Positions 7,109 through 16,405 are shown, counted from the first letter of the stretch. The stretch is DNA of 58,812 nt from Geobacter sp. UBA5735 (GCA_002419385.1 DIFZ01000055.1:1-58812), one strand, 5' to 3'. The notes: a model not told the origin generated them from the letters alone. Numbers and translations are program-made.

Positions 7109-8485
7109 TCAACGTTTCACGCCGATCCCGTACGTTTTCAGTTTACGGTAGAGATTGCTTCGCTCAAGTTCGATAGCCTCGGCTGTTTTGCTGATATTCC
7201 AGTTATTTTCCTCCAGTTTCTGCAGTATGAATTCCTTTTCGAACTCTTCACGTGCCTCCCTGAGGGTGCCCAGCTCAAGAACGCAGTCCAGGCGTCCGGC
7301 GCCCCCCTCGCGCTGCAGCTCACCCGAAACGATGGAATCAGGCAGATGATTGATGTCAACCGTGGTGCCCGGAGTCATGATTACCAGCCGCTCCATCACG
7401 TTCTTCAGCTCCCGCACGTTCCCGGGCCAGGCATATCCTTTCAGGGCTTCCATGGCTTCAGGCGTTATCGTTTTGTGATCGACGCCCTCCCGACGGCAGA
7501 ACATATCGAGAAAATGCCCCACAAGTGGCTGGATATCCTGCTGCCGTTCCCTCAGGGGGGGAACCGTAAAGGGAACGACATTAAGACGGTAGAACAGATC
7601 CTCGCGAAACGATCCGGCCCGGATTTCCTCTTCCAGGACCTTGTTGGTAGCAGCGATGATCCGGACATCGACCTCGATGGTGCGGTTGCCCCCCACCCGT
7701 TCGAACTTCCTTTCCTGAAGAATGCGGAGAATCTTGGCCTGTGTCTTGAGGGACATGTCACCGATCTCGTCAAGAAACAGGGTCCCGCTGTCAGCCAGAT
7801 CGAACTTCCCTTTCTTCTGGGAGACGGCGCCGGTAAAAGCTCCCTTTTCGTGGCCGAACAGCTCGCTCTCGATGAGTTCCTCGGGAATGGCAGCGCAGTT
7901 GACCTCCACGAACGGCCGGTCCTTCCGCGGGCTGTGAAAATGAATCGAACGGGCGACCAGCTCCTTGCCGGTTCCATTCTCGCCGGTAATGAGCACCGAC
8001 GCATTGGAGTGCGCGACCAGCAGTATCTGTTCCTTGAGCTTCGCCATGGCCGGAGATGTCCCGATCATCTGCCGTTCCCCGAACGCCAGGACCCTCAGGG
8101 AATCGTTTTCATCCTTGAGGCGCATCATGCCGAGAGCATTGCGGACACAGACAAGAAGCTTCTCCAGGGAGAGGGGTTTTTCGATGAAATCGTACGCCCC
8201 CATCTTCGTCGACTTCACCGCAGTCTCAATGGTACCGTGGCCTGACATCATGATGACCGAAAGCGACGGATAGAGTTCCTTGATCTTGCGCAGCGTCTCG
8301 ATCCCGTCGAGCCGCGGCATCCAGATATCCAGCAGGACCAGGTCGGGAAGCTCCCTGCGGAGCACGTCAAGCGCGGTAATCCCGTCATTGGCATGCATGA
8401 CCCTGAAGCCCTCGTCCTCCAGGATCCCGGCCAGCGATGCCCTGATGCTGTCCTCGTCGTCCACTACCAGTATTTTCTCATCCAT
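7109..8485 (-). CDS. ntrX: NtrX-type sigma-54 response regulator
   Basis: A 458-residue activator of sigma-54 promoters. Its receiver domain (1-120) has phosphoacceptor Asp53 in LLDIWMP. The AAA+ domain (about 143-380) has Walker A GENGTGKE at 168-175 and the sigma-54 contact loop GAFTGA at 215-220. A C-terminal Fis-type helix-turn-helix (about 415-455) includes NISKTAEAIELERSNLYRKL. It lies 45 bases after the sensor kinase gene and is surely its partner. The ATG at 8485 is preceded by GGAAAG and starts the receiver domain exactly; the frame is open for 10 more codons upstream. NtrX family members regulate nitrogen, redox or envelope functions; linkage to lpxC here suggests the envelope, which is inference. 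Confidence 0.93.
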   Translation of the reverse strand: MDEKILVVDDEDSIRASLAGILEDEGFRVMHANDGITALDVLRRELPDLVLLDIWMPRLDGIETLRKIKELYPSLSVIMMSGHGTIETAVKSTKMGAYDFIEKPLSLEKLLVCVRNALGMMRLKDENDSLRVLAFGERQMIGTSPAMAKLKEQILLVAHSNASVLITGENGTGKELVARSIHFHSPRKDRPFVEVNCAAIPEELIESELFGHEKGAFTGAVSQKKGKFDLADSGTLFLDEIGDMSLKTQAKILRILQERKFERVGGNRTIEVDVRIIAATNKVLEEEIRAGSFREDLFYRLNVVPFTVPPLRERQQDIQPLVGHFLDMFCRREGVDHKTITPEAMEALKGYAWPGNVRELKNVMERLVIMTPGTTVDINHLPDSIVSGELQREGGAGRLDCVLELGTLREAREEFEKEFILQKLEENNWNISKTAEAIELERSNLYRKLKTYGIGVKR

Positions 8486-8530
8486 GTCGTGCTTTCCGCT
8501 GAAGCAACGCAGCATCCTCGCCCCGGGGGC

Positions 8531-10783
8531 TCACACACTCGCGGTGGTTGCAGGAAGTTCTACAACAAACCGTGTTCCCGTCGGTTCATTGTCCTGCACC
8601 CTGATGAACCCCTGATGATCCGCGATGATGGTGTTGACAATCGCCAGGCCGAGACCGGTCCCCGCCTTCCTGGTGGAGAAATACGGCTCGAACAGTCTGG
8701 GCTTGACCTCGGGTGGAATGCCGTGTCCGGTATCGGCAACCGAGAACGTCGCTATCCGCAACTCGGGGTTATAGCTGGTCTCAATGTCAATGCTCCCGTC
8801 ACCCTCCAGAGCGGCCACAGCGTTGTCCAGCAGGTTTATCAGGACCCGCTTGATCTGATCCCTGTCGAGCAGGATGAGGGGAACGGTTTCATCAGCCGCA
8901 AAGCTGAACCGCACCCCCCGGTGAGCCTCCTGGTACAGGGTCAGGGCCTCTCTGATGATCTCGTTGAGGTTGTTGGGGTTGGGCTGGGCCGCCGGCATCC
9001 TGGCAAAGTTCGAAAATTCGTCCACCAGGGTCTTCAGCTCATCCACAGACTTTATAATCATTTCGGTACATTCGTCAAAAACTTTCTCATCAGCAGGGAA
9101 ACGGTCAAGGTACTTCTTCCGGAGCCGCTGGGCACAGAGCTTGATGGGAGTGAGCGGATTCTTGATCTCATGGGCGATCCTTCTGGCCACTTCCCGCCAT
9201 GCGGCCATTCGCTGAGCCTTGATCAACTGGGTAAGATCGTCGAAAACCACCACTGTTCCCAGGAATTCGCCTTTTTCATCCCTCATGAAAGAGATGTTGA
9301 CCATGAGGGTCAGCTTCCTGTCCCGCAACCTGACAGCAACCTGCCTGCTGATGGAATCCTTCCTGGAATTGACCAGGTCGCGCAGCAGACCCTTGACAAT
9401 GTCCAACTGCTCAGGTCGGAGCACATCCCGGAAGTGCCTGCCCTTCACCCCGTCCCGCGAGATGTTCAGCAGGCGCTCGGCAGCGCTGTTTACCGTACTC
9501 AGAACACCGGCCTTGTCAACGGAGATAATGCCGGCATTAACGTTACCCAGCACGATTTCCATATAGCGGCGTCTCTCTTCAAGCTCCAGGTTGCTCCGGG
9601 TCAACCCTTCATTGGCTTCCCTGAGCGCCTGCTGGTTGTTCCTGAGATCTTCCGTCATCTTGTTGAATGAAGCAACCAGCATCCCTATCTCGTCGGCTCC
9701 TCCCCCCTCCAGGTAGACATCCATGTTTCCACCCGCCACTTTATGGGTCGCTTCTGCCAGTTCCCGGATAGGGGTCGAGAGGCTGTTGGCGAGATAAACG
9801 CCAAACCAGATGGCCAGGAAGATGATTACCATGGTAAACAGGAACAGCGTCAGGATATAACCGCCCCTGATGGGGGATTTGAGCAGCTTGAGCTGGCGAT
9901 ATTTTTCATATGCCCCTGAAATAAGACGCATTTTGCCCACCAGCGTATCGGGCACATAATAGGTGACCGAAATTGCGCCGATGGCCGTGCCGGGAGACTT
10001 TCCCGAATAGAGCGGCACGATTCCCCTGATGAGGTCCGCTTTGCCGACGCTGCTGACCCCGGAAAGCTCTCTCCCTCCCATGGCCGCCCGAATGTCGGCC
10101 GGGGACGGCCTGACATATTTTCCGGGCAGCACATCGGAATGAGCGGCCAGTTCCGGCCCGCCGCGGCCGGACAGGAACACTTCGATTGCTCCCACGTTGT
10201 ATTCCTTGCGCTTCTCAGCGATGAACCCTCCCAATCTGCCCCGGTTTTCACCATCGAGATACCCCCGCTGGCTGATATCGCTGCTTATCCTGCGCCCGAA
10301 ATGAAGCGCAGAGGAGCCGGTATCGCGATAGGTGGTCTTGGCAACTTCAAGGGATTCGGTGAGCGACCATTCGATCTGGCGGTGAAACCAGTTTTTGATG
10401 GTCATGTTGAAGAAGCTCGCTGAGACGAAAAAGAGCGTCAGGGTAGGAATGAGAGAAAGTCCGACAAACGCGAATACCAGCTTGCCGCGAAGCCTGGAGC
10501 CGAACGGGTTCCTCTTCCGCTCCAGCAGTATGCGGGCGATGTTGCGGCACACCAGGTAGACGAGCAGGACAATCAGCAGGAGGACAATGTTGATCAGCAC
10601 GAAAATCAGGACATTGCCCACGTCCGAAGTCGGAGAGCCGATGTCGGACAAATGGATTTCAGCCAGTGTGAGGACGATGAGCAGCAGGACCGAAACGGCT
10701 ATTATGATGGCCTCTTTCCTGCGTTTCTTTGCTTCCGCCGGGCTGAAACGGTTTTTTCTGTGTCGATTCTTGGCTGTCTGCAT
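8531..10783 (-). CDS. ntrY: NtrY-type membrane sensor histidine kinase
   Basis: A 750-residue inner-membrane kinase. Membrane segments are visible at about 25-42, 57-79, 102-122 and 308-331, so the sensory loop (about 123-307) is periplasmic. It is followed by HAMP (332-385), PAS (about 405-520), a HisKA domain with phospho-acceptor His538 in RRIAHEIKNPL, and a HATPase domain with DTGHGIPPE and GTGLGLAIV near the end. This is the standard NtrY arrangement. A promoter is visible at 10802-10830. It is separated from lpxC by a strong terminator, so the ntrY-ntrX-PilZ genes form their own transcript. Confidence 0.94.
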   Translation of the reverse strand: MQTAKNRHRKNRFSPAEAKKRRKEAIIIAVSVLLLIVLTLAEIHLSDIGSPTSDVGNVLIFVLINIVLLLIVLLVYLVCRNIARILLERKRNPFGSRLRGKLVFAFVGLSLIPTLTLFFVSASFFNMTIKNWFHRQIEWSLTESLEVAKTTYRDTGSSALHFGRRISSDISQRGYLDGENRGRLGGFIAEKRKEYNVGAIEVFLSGRGGPELAAHSDVLPGKYVRPSPADIRAAMGGRELSGVSSVGKADLIRGIVPLYSGKSPGTAIGAISVTYYVPDTLVGKMRLISGAYEKYRQLKLLKSPIRGGYILTLFLFTMVIIFLAIWFGVYLANSLSTPIRELAEATHKVAGGNMDVYLEGGGADEIGMLVASFNKMTEDLRNNQQALREANEGLTRSNLELEERRRYMEIVLGNVNAGIISVDKAGVLSTVNSAAERLLNISRDGVKGRHFRDVLRPEQLDIVKGLLRDLVNSRKDSISRQVAVRLRDRKLTLMVNISFMRDEKGEFLGTVVVFDDLTQLIKAQRMAAWREVARRIAHEIKNPLTPIKLCAQRLRKKYLDRFPADEKVFDECTEMIIKSVDELKTLVDEFSNFARMPAAQPNPNNLNEIIREALTLYQEAHRGVRFSFAADETVPLILLDRDQIKRVLINLLDNAVAALEGDGSIDIETSYNPELRIATFSVADTGHGIPPEVKPRLFEPYFSTRKAGTGLGLAIVNTIIADHQGFIRVQDNEPTGTRFVVELPATTASV

Positions 10784-10801
10784 ACCATTTCCGTATCCGA
10801 C

Positions 10802-10830
10802 ACTCTATCCGAAGAGCACGCGCATTTCAA
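10802..10830 (-). promoter_or_regulatory. sigma-70 promoter for ntrYX
   Basis: On the minus strand TTGAAA (10830-10825) and TAGAGT (10807-10802) are 17 bases apart, with a predicted start near 10795, about 12 bases before the ntrY ATG. The very short leader leaves room only for a weak GGAAA ribosome site. Confidence 0.45.
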
Positions 10831-10899
10831 GAAATCTGACAGAAAAGGTCCGGAAAAGGTCGCAACAAACCGGGAACCGAACGTCACGCACCTTGCACT

Positions 10900-10927
10900 A
10901 AAAAAAAAGCAGCCCGTTCGGGGCTGC
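10900..10927 (-). terminator. Rho-independent terminator after lpxC
   Basis: GCAGCCC (10909-10915) pairs with GGGCTGC (10921-10927) around a 5-base loop. On the minus strand nine T follow (10908-10900). It lies 26 bases past the lpxC stop codon and isolates lpxC from ntrY. Confidence 0.9.
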
Positions 10928-10952
10928 TTTGACAGGGGGCTCGAAGAGAACG

Positions 10953-11873
10953 CTATGCCTTAGACCATGCGAGTTCCTGCGAAGGAAGGGGGAATATCGC
11001 AGGCGCCGCGCTGAAATCGGCCGCTTCTTCGAGTTTCCAGCAATCAGACCGGGCCAGTATCTCGGTTACCAGCTTATGGTTGAGGTCATGGCCTGATTTG
11101 GCCGCTTTGACATGGCCGACGAGAGAGTAGCCGACCAGCGACAGGTCACCCACCGAATCCATGATCTTGTGGCGAACGAATTCGTCCTGGTAGCGAAGCC
11201 CTCCTTCGTTCAGGATCCCGTCGTCGCCGATGACCACAGCGTTCTCAAGCGAACCGCCCCGCGCCAGGCCGTTCGCCTTGAGGGTCTCGACTTCACTGAG
11301 GAAACCGAAGGTCCTTGCCGCGGCAAAATCCATTTCGAACCCCTCCTCACTGAACTTCATGCTCCTGAACTGGCTGCTGACCACCGGATGATTGAAACGC
11401 ATATCAAAAGAGATCCGGTAATACCTGGATGGAATGATTGAAATCTTCTTGTCTCCGTCGATCACGGTTATGGGCCTTTTGATCACCAGATACATTTTCG
11501 GGCGGTTCAGGACACGCGTCCCGACCTCCCGGAGCCGGCGCACGAACGGTGCAGCGCTTCCATCCATGATGGGAACTTCGGGACCATCGATGTCCACGTG
11601 CACATTATCGATGCCGCAACCGGTCAGGGCAGCCATCAGGTGTTCGATAGTGGAAACCGTCGCACCGCTCGTGCCGATCGTTGTCGAAAGACGGGTGTTT
11701 ACCACATTGCCGGCCTTTGCTTCGATGGAAACCGGCGGGGTCAGGTCGACCCGGTGGAAGACGACACCGGTGCCCACGTCGGCCGGCCGGACGGTCATGG
11801 TGACTTCCTTTCCCGAATGGAGACCGATATCAGTGAAACACACCTTGTCTTTTATTGTTTTCTGAAAGGCCAT
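10953..11873 (-). CDS. lpxC: UDP-3-O-acyl-N-acetylglucosamine deacetylase
   Basis: A 306-residue zinc amidase that carries out the committed step of lipid A synthesis. Metal ligands are His78 in IEHLMAAL and His235/Asp239 in HKIMDSVGD. His262 in KSGHDLNHK is the general acid. All are offset by three from the E. coli numbering, and the length matches the family. The N-terminal GLHSG and the substrate region around GTSGATVSTIEH are also present. AAAGGAG stands 6 bases before the ATG. It is flanked by a terminator downstream and about 200 unassigned bases upstream, so it may be a single-gene unit. Presence of LpxC confirms a Gram-negative, lipid A-bearing host. Confidence 0.97.
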   Translation of the reverse strand: MAFQKTIKDKVCFTDIGLHSGKEVTMTVRPADVGTGVVFHRVDLTPPVSIEAKAGNVVNTRLSTTIGTSGATVSTIEHLMAALTGCGIDNVHVDIDGPEVPIMDGSAAPFVRRLREVGTRVLNRPKMYLVIKRPITVIDGDKKISIIPSRYYRISFDMRFNHPVVSSQFRSMKFSEEGFEMDFAAARTFGFLSEVETLKANGLARGGSLENAVVIGDDGILNEGGLRYQDEFVRHKIMDSVGDLSLVGYSLVGHVKAAKSGHDLNHKLVTEILARSDCWKLEEAADFSAAPAIFPLPSQELAWSKA

Positions 11874-12079
11874 GGAAGACTCCTTTGGCAGCGAGAATCA
11901 GTATGCACTGCCAGAGGAACTGCAACAACCGGGCCAAAGAATCATTTCAGCCAAACGGGGCAGAAACACTGAACTATAAAGGGAAAACATCAGGCATGGC
12001 ACAGAATGAAGTGGGGGAAACCAAACCAGTGTGGCAATTGCGCAACAGTAACCGTTGCAGGCATGCAACAATACCGCTC

Positions 12080-12706
12080 CTACATCTCCAGGTTCATGCC
12101 GGGGTGGTACAGCCTGCCCCCACGGTCGGCAAAGGGAATGGTCACCAGCCTGCCCTTGCCGAAGCGGCAGGAGAAACCTTCCAGGAACAGGCGGTTCTTT
12201 TTGCGTTCCGCCGTCACTGTGGCAAGCAGGATGGATTCCCCCATCGTTCGCGCATCGGCCTCACGAAAAACGATCGGGGCTATCCGGGACGGCCTGGGCC
12301 CACCTGCGGCCAGTGGGGGCTGCTGCAGGGTCAGGAGGCGGCCGGCCCGCACATGGAGCGGTGTCGAGGGAAACATGCAGGCCGGTACGAACAGGAGCGG
12401 AGGCCCGGTCCGCTCAGCAGTGGTGCCGGTGGCTACCATTCCGGCAAGAAGCCTGAATTCAGGAACGGTACGCACCTCCCCTTCCCCGGTAGCCACCCGG
12501 AACGGCAGGACCCAGAACGGCAGACGGACATCTCCCGGGCCGGCCAGGTGCGCCAGTTCACGCCGGACGAGTTTCCCGGCTTCAATTTCGAACGCCAGGT
12601 CGCAGGTAGCGCAGAAGACTATCACGTCGTCCTCTCCGGCAGGCAGGGAATTGCCGCACTCCGGGCAGAGAAGGGGAATGATCCTGATGTGTGAATCGTC
12701 AGCCAT
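12080..12706 (-). CDS. zinc-ribbon protein, last gene of SPFH operon
   Basis: A 208-residue protein with an N-terminal zinc ribbon (CPEC at 14-17 and CATC at 32-35). A LPFWVLPFRV segment follows near 62, recalling the PFW motif of the two proteins encoded upstream. No membrane segment is convincing, so it is probably cytoplasmic or peripherally bound. It overlaps the preceding gene by 8 bases and has an AAGGAAG ribosome site. No named family is recognised. Context suggests it joins the SPFH protein in a membrane-associated complex. Confidence 0.75.
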   Translation of the reverse strand: MADDSHIRIIPLLCPECGNSLPAGEDDVIVFCATCDLAFEIEAGKLVRRELAHLAGPGDVRLPFWVLPFRVATGEGEVRTVPEFRLLAGMVATGTTAERTGPPLLFVPACMFPSTPLHVRAGRLLTLQQPPLAAGGPRPSRIAPIVFREADARTMGESILLATVTAERKKNRLFLEGFSCRFGKGRLVTIPFADRGGRLYHPGMNLEM

Positions 12707-13673
12707 GCTCTATGTCTTCCTTTCTTTCCACGAGCAGCGCGAAAAAGGATGCCAGCTCCGCAAGCGACGTCCCGTGGACGGAGAAGAACCAGCCGAGAAA
12801 GAGCATGACTGCTCCGGAACCGGCAGCAGGATGCACGAAATAAGCGCTGAGCAGAAGCAGAATCACCGCCATGGGTTGCCAGAGCCGGACGACGACGGGC
12901 CCGGGGAACCTTCCCTTGAGCATCCTGCCGTTGATGCCGTCCACCACGACCGGGTAGATCCGTTCCCCGGCGGAAAAGGTGAGCCGCCAGACGGGGTAGG
13001 AAATGAGAGCCAGCCGTTCGCCGCACAGCACCAAGCGTTCCATGCAGCGCAGGGTTCCCACCGGCCGCGATTTTTTCGAGGCCGCAAGAGCTTCCTGCCT
13101 CGCCAGTGCCGCGCCCTTCACCGGATCAAAGACCGTGGCGCACTGTGAAAGAGCCTCGTGATCCATGAGCTTGAGGGAAAGCACCGCACCGGCCAGGGCT
13201 ATGCCGCGCAGGCCGCAGGCGGTAGGATCGAAAGCCGGAGAACTGTAGTCGATGGGAGACGCGATAGTTTCAAAGTGCTGTTCGTTGGGTCCGCGCCGCT
13301 CCACAACGCTCTTGCAGCCGTTCTCATCAACGACCTCCTCGCGGACCACGACCTCTTTTTCCAGCCACCGCCACCCCGTCACCAGTGCCCTCAGGCTCCA
13401 GAACGGGAGAAAGCAGAGTTCTCCCCCTTCGAAGCGCAGCTTTTCGGCAACCCGCGGATCGACCCCTGCAGCAGCCAGGGACTTCCTCGCTTCCACTCTG
13501 GCCCGGGGCAGGTCGAGGCGTTCTTCCAGGTAGAACCTGGCAACCCCTGCTTCGCCGCAGACGGCGAGGGAAGTCCTGCAGGAAGGGCATAACCCGTTCC
13601 GCGAACCCTCGCGAAAATCGAACGGGCTGCCGCACTGGGGACAGCTGATGACCGCGCTCATGCCGCTGCTCAT
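12699..13673 (-). CDS. zinc-ribbon membrane protein of SPFH operon
   Basis: A 324-residue protein. The N-terminal zinc ribbon has CPQC (11-14) and CPSC (29-32). Next comes a FLPFW motif near 85 and, at about 222-250, a segment (SYPVWRLTFSAGERIYPVVVDG) that resembles the equivalent part of the neighbouring 242-residue protein. Two hydrophobic segments near the C-terminus (about 266-300) suggest membrane anchoring. The start codon overlaps the previous stop (ATGA), with GGGAGG upstream. The architecture recalls YdjG/YdjH-like proteins that work with SPFH proteins in Bacillus; I infer this from layout and motifs. Confidence 0.78.
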   Translation of the reverse strand: MSSGMSAVISCPQCGSPFDFREGSRNGLCPSCRTSLAVCGEAGVARFYLEERLDLPRARVEARKSLAAAGVDPRVAEKLRFEGGELCFLPFWSLRALVTGWRWLEKEVVVREEVVDENGCKSVVERRGPNEQHFETIASPIDYSSPAFDPTACGLRGIALAGAVLSLKLMDHEALSQCATVFDPVKGAALARQEALAASKKSRPVGTLRCMERLVLCGERLALISYPVWRLTFSAGERIYPVVVDGINGRMLKGRFPGPVVVRLWQPMAVILLLLSAYFVHPAAGSGAVMLFLGWFFSVHGTSLAELASFFALLVERKEDIEHG

Positions 13674-14398
13674 GATACAGCCTCCCTTTTCAGCAGCAGG
13701 AGAAAGACAGGGTACAGGCAGCCCGTTGTGACCAGGAAGGCAAGAGTTCTGAAGAGCGCATTACGGATCAGCACCCCTTCAACGACCAGAAGGAGAGCAA
13801 ATCCGGCCATCATAGCCAGGTGTCTCGAGGAAAGGGAAACAGCGGAAGGTTCAGGTGTTTCGGCGGAGAAAACCCTGCCGTCGGCGCCGGATACGATTGC
13901 AGTATAGGCACACTCACCAACCCGGTAGCGCAGAAAATAGAGCGGGAGATAAAGCAGGTTCCAGGCCGGTTCTCCGGATCCGGGCGGAATCCCGGTGGCT
14001 GCCTCTGACAGCGACACCAGAGGTTCCGCGTATTCTTCCTTCTCATCGAGGTAAACCAGATCCCCGGCAGGAAGGGTAACAGAAGAAACCTCGCTGAAAG
14101 GATGTTCCCGGGCCGGCACCAGGACACGCCCCCCCGTCCCGGAAGAGTCGTACCAGAAGGGAAACTGAATGAAGTCCACCGCATCTCTCTCTAGGGGATC
14201 CATAACGCGCCTGATTTCCAGCCAGGTCTTCAGGGCACTCCAGGCGTGCCGGTCATCCCGCCGATGGCGAATAACGAACTCGGGGAGTTCCCTCCCCCCC
14301 TGGACCAGAAAGGAAGAGGTACAATAGGGACAGCGGTAGAAGCGGCTTTCAGTCAGAGCCTCTATGGGTGCACCGCACTGCGGGCAGACGACCCGCAT
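13670..14398 (-). CDS. zinc-ribbon membrane protein of SPFH operon
   Basis: A 242-residue protein starting 3 bases after the SPFH gene. The N-terminal zinc ribbon has CPQC (5-8) and CPYC (23-26). The middle has FPFW near 79 and a LPLYFLRYRVGECAYTAIVSGADG-type segment (about 152-175, shortened here), similar to that in the 324-residue neighbour. The C-terminus has two membrane segments (about 195-212 and 218-236). Translation is tightly coupled to both neighbours. It is probably a paralogue of the two downstream proteins. No catalytic motif is evident. Confidence 0.77.
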   Translation of the reverse strand: MRVVCPQCGAPIEALTESRFYRCPYCTSSFLVQGGRELPEFVIRHRRDDRHAWSALKTWLEIRRVMDPLERDAVDFIQFPFWYDSSGTGGRVLVPAREHPFSEVSSVTLPAGDLVYLDEKEEYAEPLVSLSEAATGIPPGSGEPAWNLLYLPLYFLRYRVGECAYTAIVSGADGRVFSAETPEPSAVSLSSRHLAMMAGFALLLVVEGVLIRNALFRTLAFLVTTGCLYPVFLLLLKREAVS

Positions 14399-14401
14399 CG
14401 G

Positions 14402-15544
14402 CTAGCCCGCCAGGCTTGCGCCGCATTTCCTGCAGAATCGAGCGTCCGATGCTTCTTCCGTACCGCATTGCGCGCATTTGACCATCCCGGCCAGCTTCAT
14501 GCCGCATGCCGGGCAGAAAACCGCGCCCGCCGGCAGATCGCCCGAACAGCCGGGGCACCGGGCATTTTTCGCCAGGGCAGATCCGCAACCAGGGCAGAAT
14601 TGAGCGCCGGCAGGGATCCGGGCATGGCACGAAGGACACGGAGGGCCTCCAGCCGGCCCTTCGCCGGGGCGCCCGGTAACGGCATTCATCACCATCCCCG
14701 GAATCATCATCCCCAGCCCTGCGCCCACTCCGATTCCCATCCCCTGGGCCGCTCCGCCGTCGCCCGATGCGGAGGCAGCCTTTTCCATGCTCACCGCCGC
14801 CTTGTATCGCAGGTAGCTGTCCATATCCCCGTTGAGCACCCCCATTGAGCTCCGCTCGTCAATGGTCTTCTGGACTTCTGCGGGAGGCGTGATGGAATTG
14901 ATATAGAAATCCTCAAGGCTGATACCGTACTTGCCGAAGTCGGCGACCAGCCTGGCCTTGAGTGCCAGCGCCAGTTGGTCGTACTGCCGCGGCAGGTCCA
15001 GCAGCGATTTCAGGGTTTCGCCCAGCAGGTCGTTCAGGCGGGAGACCGTAACGTCCCGCAGGAAATCCTCAATCTGCGGCACGGCAAAGACCGCCTGGGT
15101 TCCTGCCAGGCTGTTGACCAGCTGCAGCGGCCCGGTCACGCGGAAAGTATAGGCCCCGAACGCCCGCAACCGCACCATGCCGAACTCCGCGTCCTTGAAG
15201 GCCACCGGTTCCTTGGTCCCCCACCGCATGTCGGTGAAGGTCTTCATGTTGACGAAGCACACCTCGCAGCGGAACGGGGAGGTAAATCCCCAGGGAAGGG
15301 AAAGAATCTTGGTCAGGATCGGCAGGTTGTCGCTGGAAAGGGTATGGCGCCCCGGCCCGAAGACATCGGCTGCCTTGCCGTCACGGAAAAAGACCGCCTG
15401 CTGGCTTTCCCTCACCACCAGCTGGGAGCCGAACTTGATTTCCGCCGAACCCTCCTGGGGAATCCTGTGGACCAGTTCCATGCCGGTCTCGTCGAACCAC
15501 TCGATGACTTCAAGGAAAACCGCGTTCATGCTGTTTACCGCCAT
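14402..15544 (-). CDS. SPFH (band 7) protein with C-terminal zinc ribbons, YdjI-like
   Basis: A 380-residue protein. The N-terminal two thirds (about 20-260) form an SPFH/flotillin-like domain of the type once labelled virion core protein (DMRWGTKEPVAFKD, then FGKYGISLEDFYINSITPP). A Gly/Met-rich hydrophobic linker (about 283-300) follows, and then three CxxC-CxxC zinc ribbons (CPSC/CPGC, CPGC/CPAC, CAQC/CRKC) run to the end. AGGAGG precedes the ATG. In Bacillus a similar protein, YdjI, works with membrane partners in recruiting PspA. Here it leads an operon with three zinc-ribbon proteins and no PspA is visible, so a membrane-stress role is inference. Confidence 0.85.
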   Translation of the reverse strand: MAVNSMNAVFLEVIEWFDETGMELVHRIPQEGSAEIKFGSQLVVRESQQAVFFRDGKAADVFGPGRHTLSSDNLPILTKILSLPWGFTSPFRCEVCFVNMKTFTDMRWGTKEPVAFKDAEFGMVRLRAFGAYTFRVTGPLQLVNSLAGTQAVFAVPQIEDFLRDVTVSRLNDLLGETLKSLLDLPRQYDQLALALKARLVADFGKYGISLEDFYINSITPPAEVQKTIDERSSMGVLNGDMDSYLRYKAAVSMEKAASASGDGGAAQGMGIGVGAGLGMMIPGMVMNAVTGRPGEGPAGGPPCPSCHARIPAGAQFCPGCGSALAKNARCPGCSGDLPAGAVFCPACGMKLAGMVKCAQCGTEEASDARFCRKCGASLAG

Positions 15545-15638
15545 TTCATCCTCCTGGGAATAAGTGCCTGCCGTGACGGGTGACCGGGTGAGTCGCCGGG
15601 CACGGTTCGGATCGGTTCATCTGACGACATGTGCCGTC

Positions 15639-15842
15639 CTATTTTCGGAACAGCCAGAAAAGGACCGAAAGAATCAAGGATATCAGGATACCGGTGGCCA
15701 CGGGAAAATAGAAAGAGAAGCTGCCTTTCCTGATGCAGATGTCTCCCGGCAGGCGCCCGAGCCAGGGAATCTTTCCGGAAAAAACCAGCAGCAGCCCCAC
15801 CACGACCAGCAGGAAACCGAGTGCGATCAAGGTCTTTCCCAT
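15639..15842 (-). CDS. DUF2905 small membrane protein
   Basis: A 67-residue protein with two membrane segments separated by the conserved GRLPGDI loop, the signature I associate with DUF2905. Its function is unknown. The frame is open three codons upstream to an ATG at 15851 that overlaps the queH stop (ATGA). Either start is possible; MGKTLI is the usual family start. It is translationally coupled to queH. Confidence 0.8.
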   Translation of the reverse strand: MGKTLIALGFLLVVVGLLLVFSGKIPWLGRLPGDICIRKGSFSFYFPVATGILISLILSVLFWLFRK

Positions 15843-15847
15843 CCCGG

Positions 15848-16405
15848 TCATGGCGCGTCTCCGGGGTTTCCGGATGCCGGCGGAGCATAACGGTCCTTCT
15901 CGCTGTAGATGCAGCCGCAGTACTGCTGCCGGTAAAGACCCAGCTGTCGGGAAACGTCGATCCCGTGCCGCCAGCCCGGCCTGAAATCCTCATACAAGAA
16001 TCGTACCCTGAAAAGTTCTGCGATACGCCCACCTTCCTCACGGATAACCTCATGCCGCTGGTAACGGCTGTAGAGCAGCGTGGAGGTAAAGGCTTCATAG
16101 CCGGACGCCGACGCCTCCCGGGCAGTCCGCTCCAACCGTGAGGCATAGCAGTAGCAGCACCGTTCACCGGGTGCGGGGGCAACAGCGGCAAGAAACTCTT
16201 CCAGCAGGTATTCATCACGCCAGATGACGGGCAGGTCCGCAATTTCTGCATAGCGCTGCAGGGCTTCCAACCGCTTGCGATACTCCTGGTAGGGGTGGAT
16301 GTTATGGTTGAAGAAGAAACCGGTGACCCGGTGTCCGGAGGCTCGAAGGGTCTCGACCGGATGGATGGCGCAGGGCGCACAGCATATATGGAGCAGAACG
16401 TTCAT
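15848..16405 (-). CDS. queH: epoxyqueuosine reductase QueH
   Basis: A 185-residue enzyme expected to reduce epoxyqueuosine in tRNA to queuosine, the last step of the pathway, as a replacement for cobalamin-dependent QueG. The conserved Cys set is present: HICCAPC near 6-12, RCCYCYASRL in the middle and QYCGC near the C-terminus. These ligate the iron-sulfur cluster and second metal in the family. The long N-terminal open frame was trimmed to the ATG at 16405, which starts the conserved MNVLLH segment. The DUF2905 gene follows with an overlap. No other queuosine genes are in the window. Confidence 0.9.
   Translation of the reverse strand: MNVLLHICCAPCAIHPVETLRASGHRVTGFFFNHNIHPYQEYRKRLEALQRYAEIADLPVIWRDEYLLEEFLAAVAPAPGERCCYCYASRLERTAREASASGYEAFTSTLLYSRYQRHEVIREEGGRIAELFRVRFLYEDFRPGWRHGIDVSRQLGLYRQQYCGCIYSEKDRYAPPASGNPGDAP

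Noticed and set aside
12006..13148. 380-codon plus-strand frame antisense to the zinc-ribbon genes
   Set aside because: It is the shadow of two overlapping minus-strand genes with CxxC motifs and ribosome sites.
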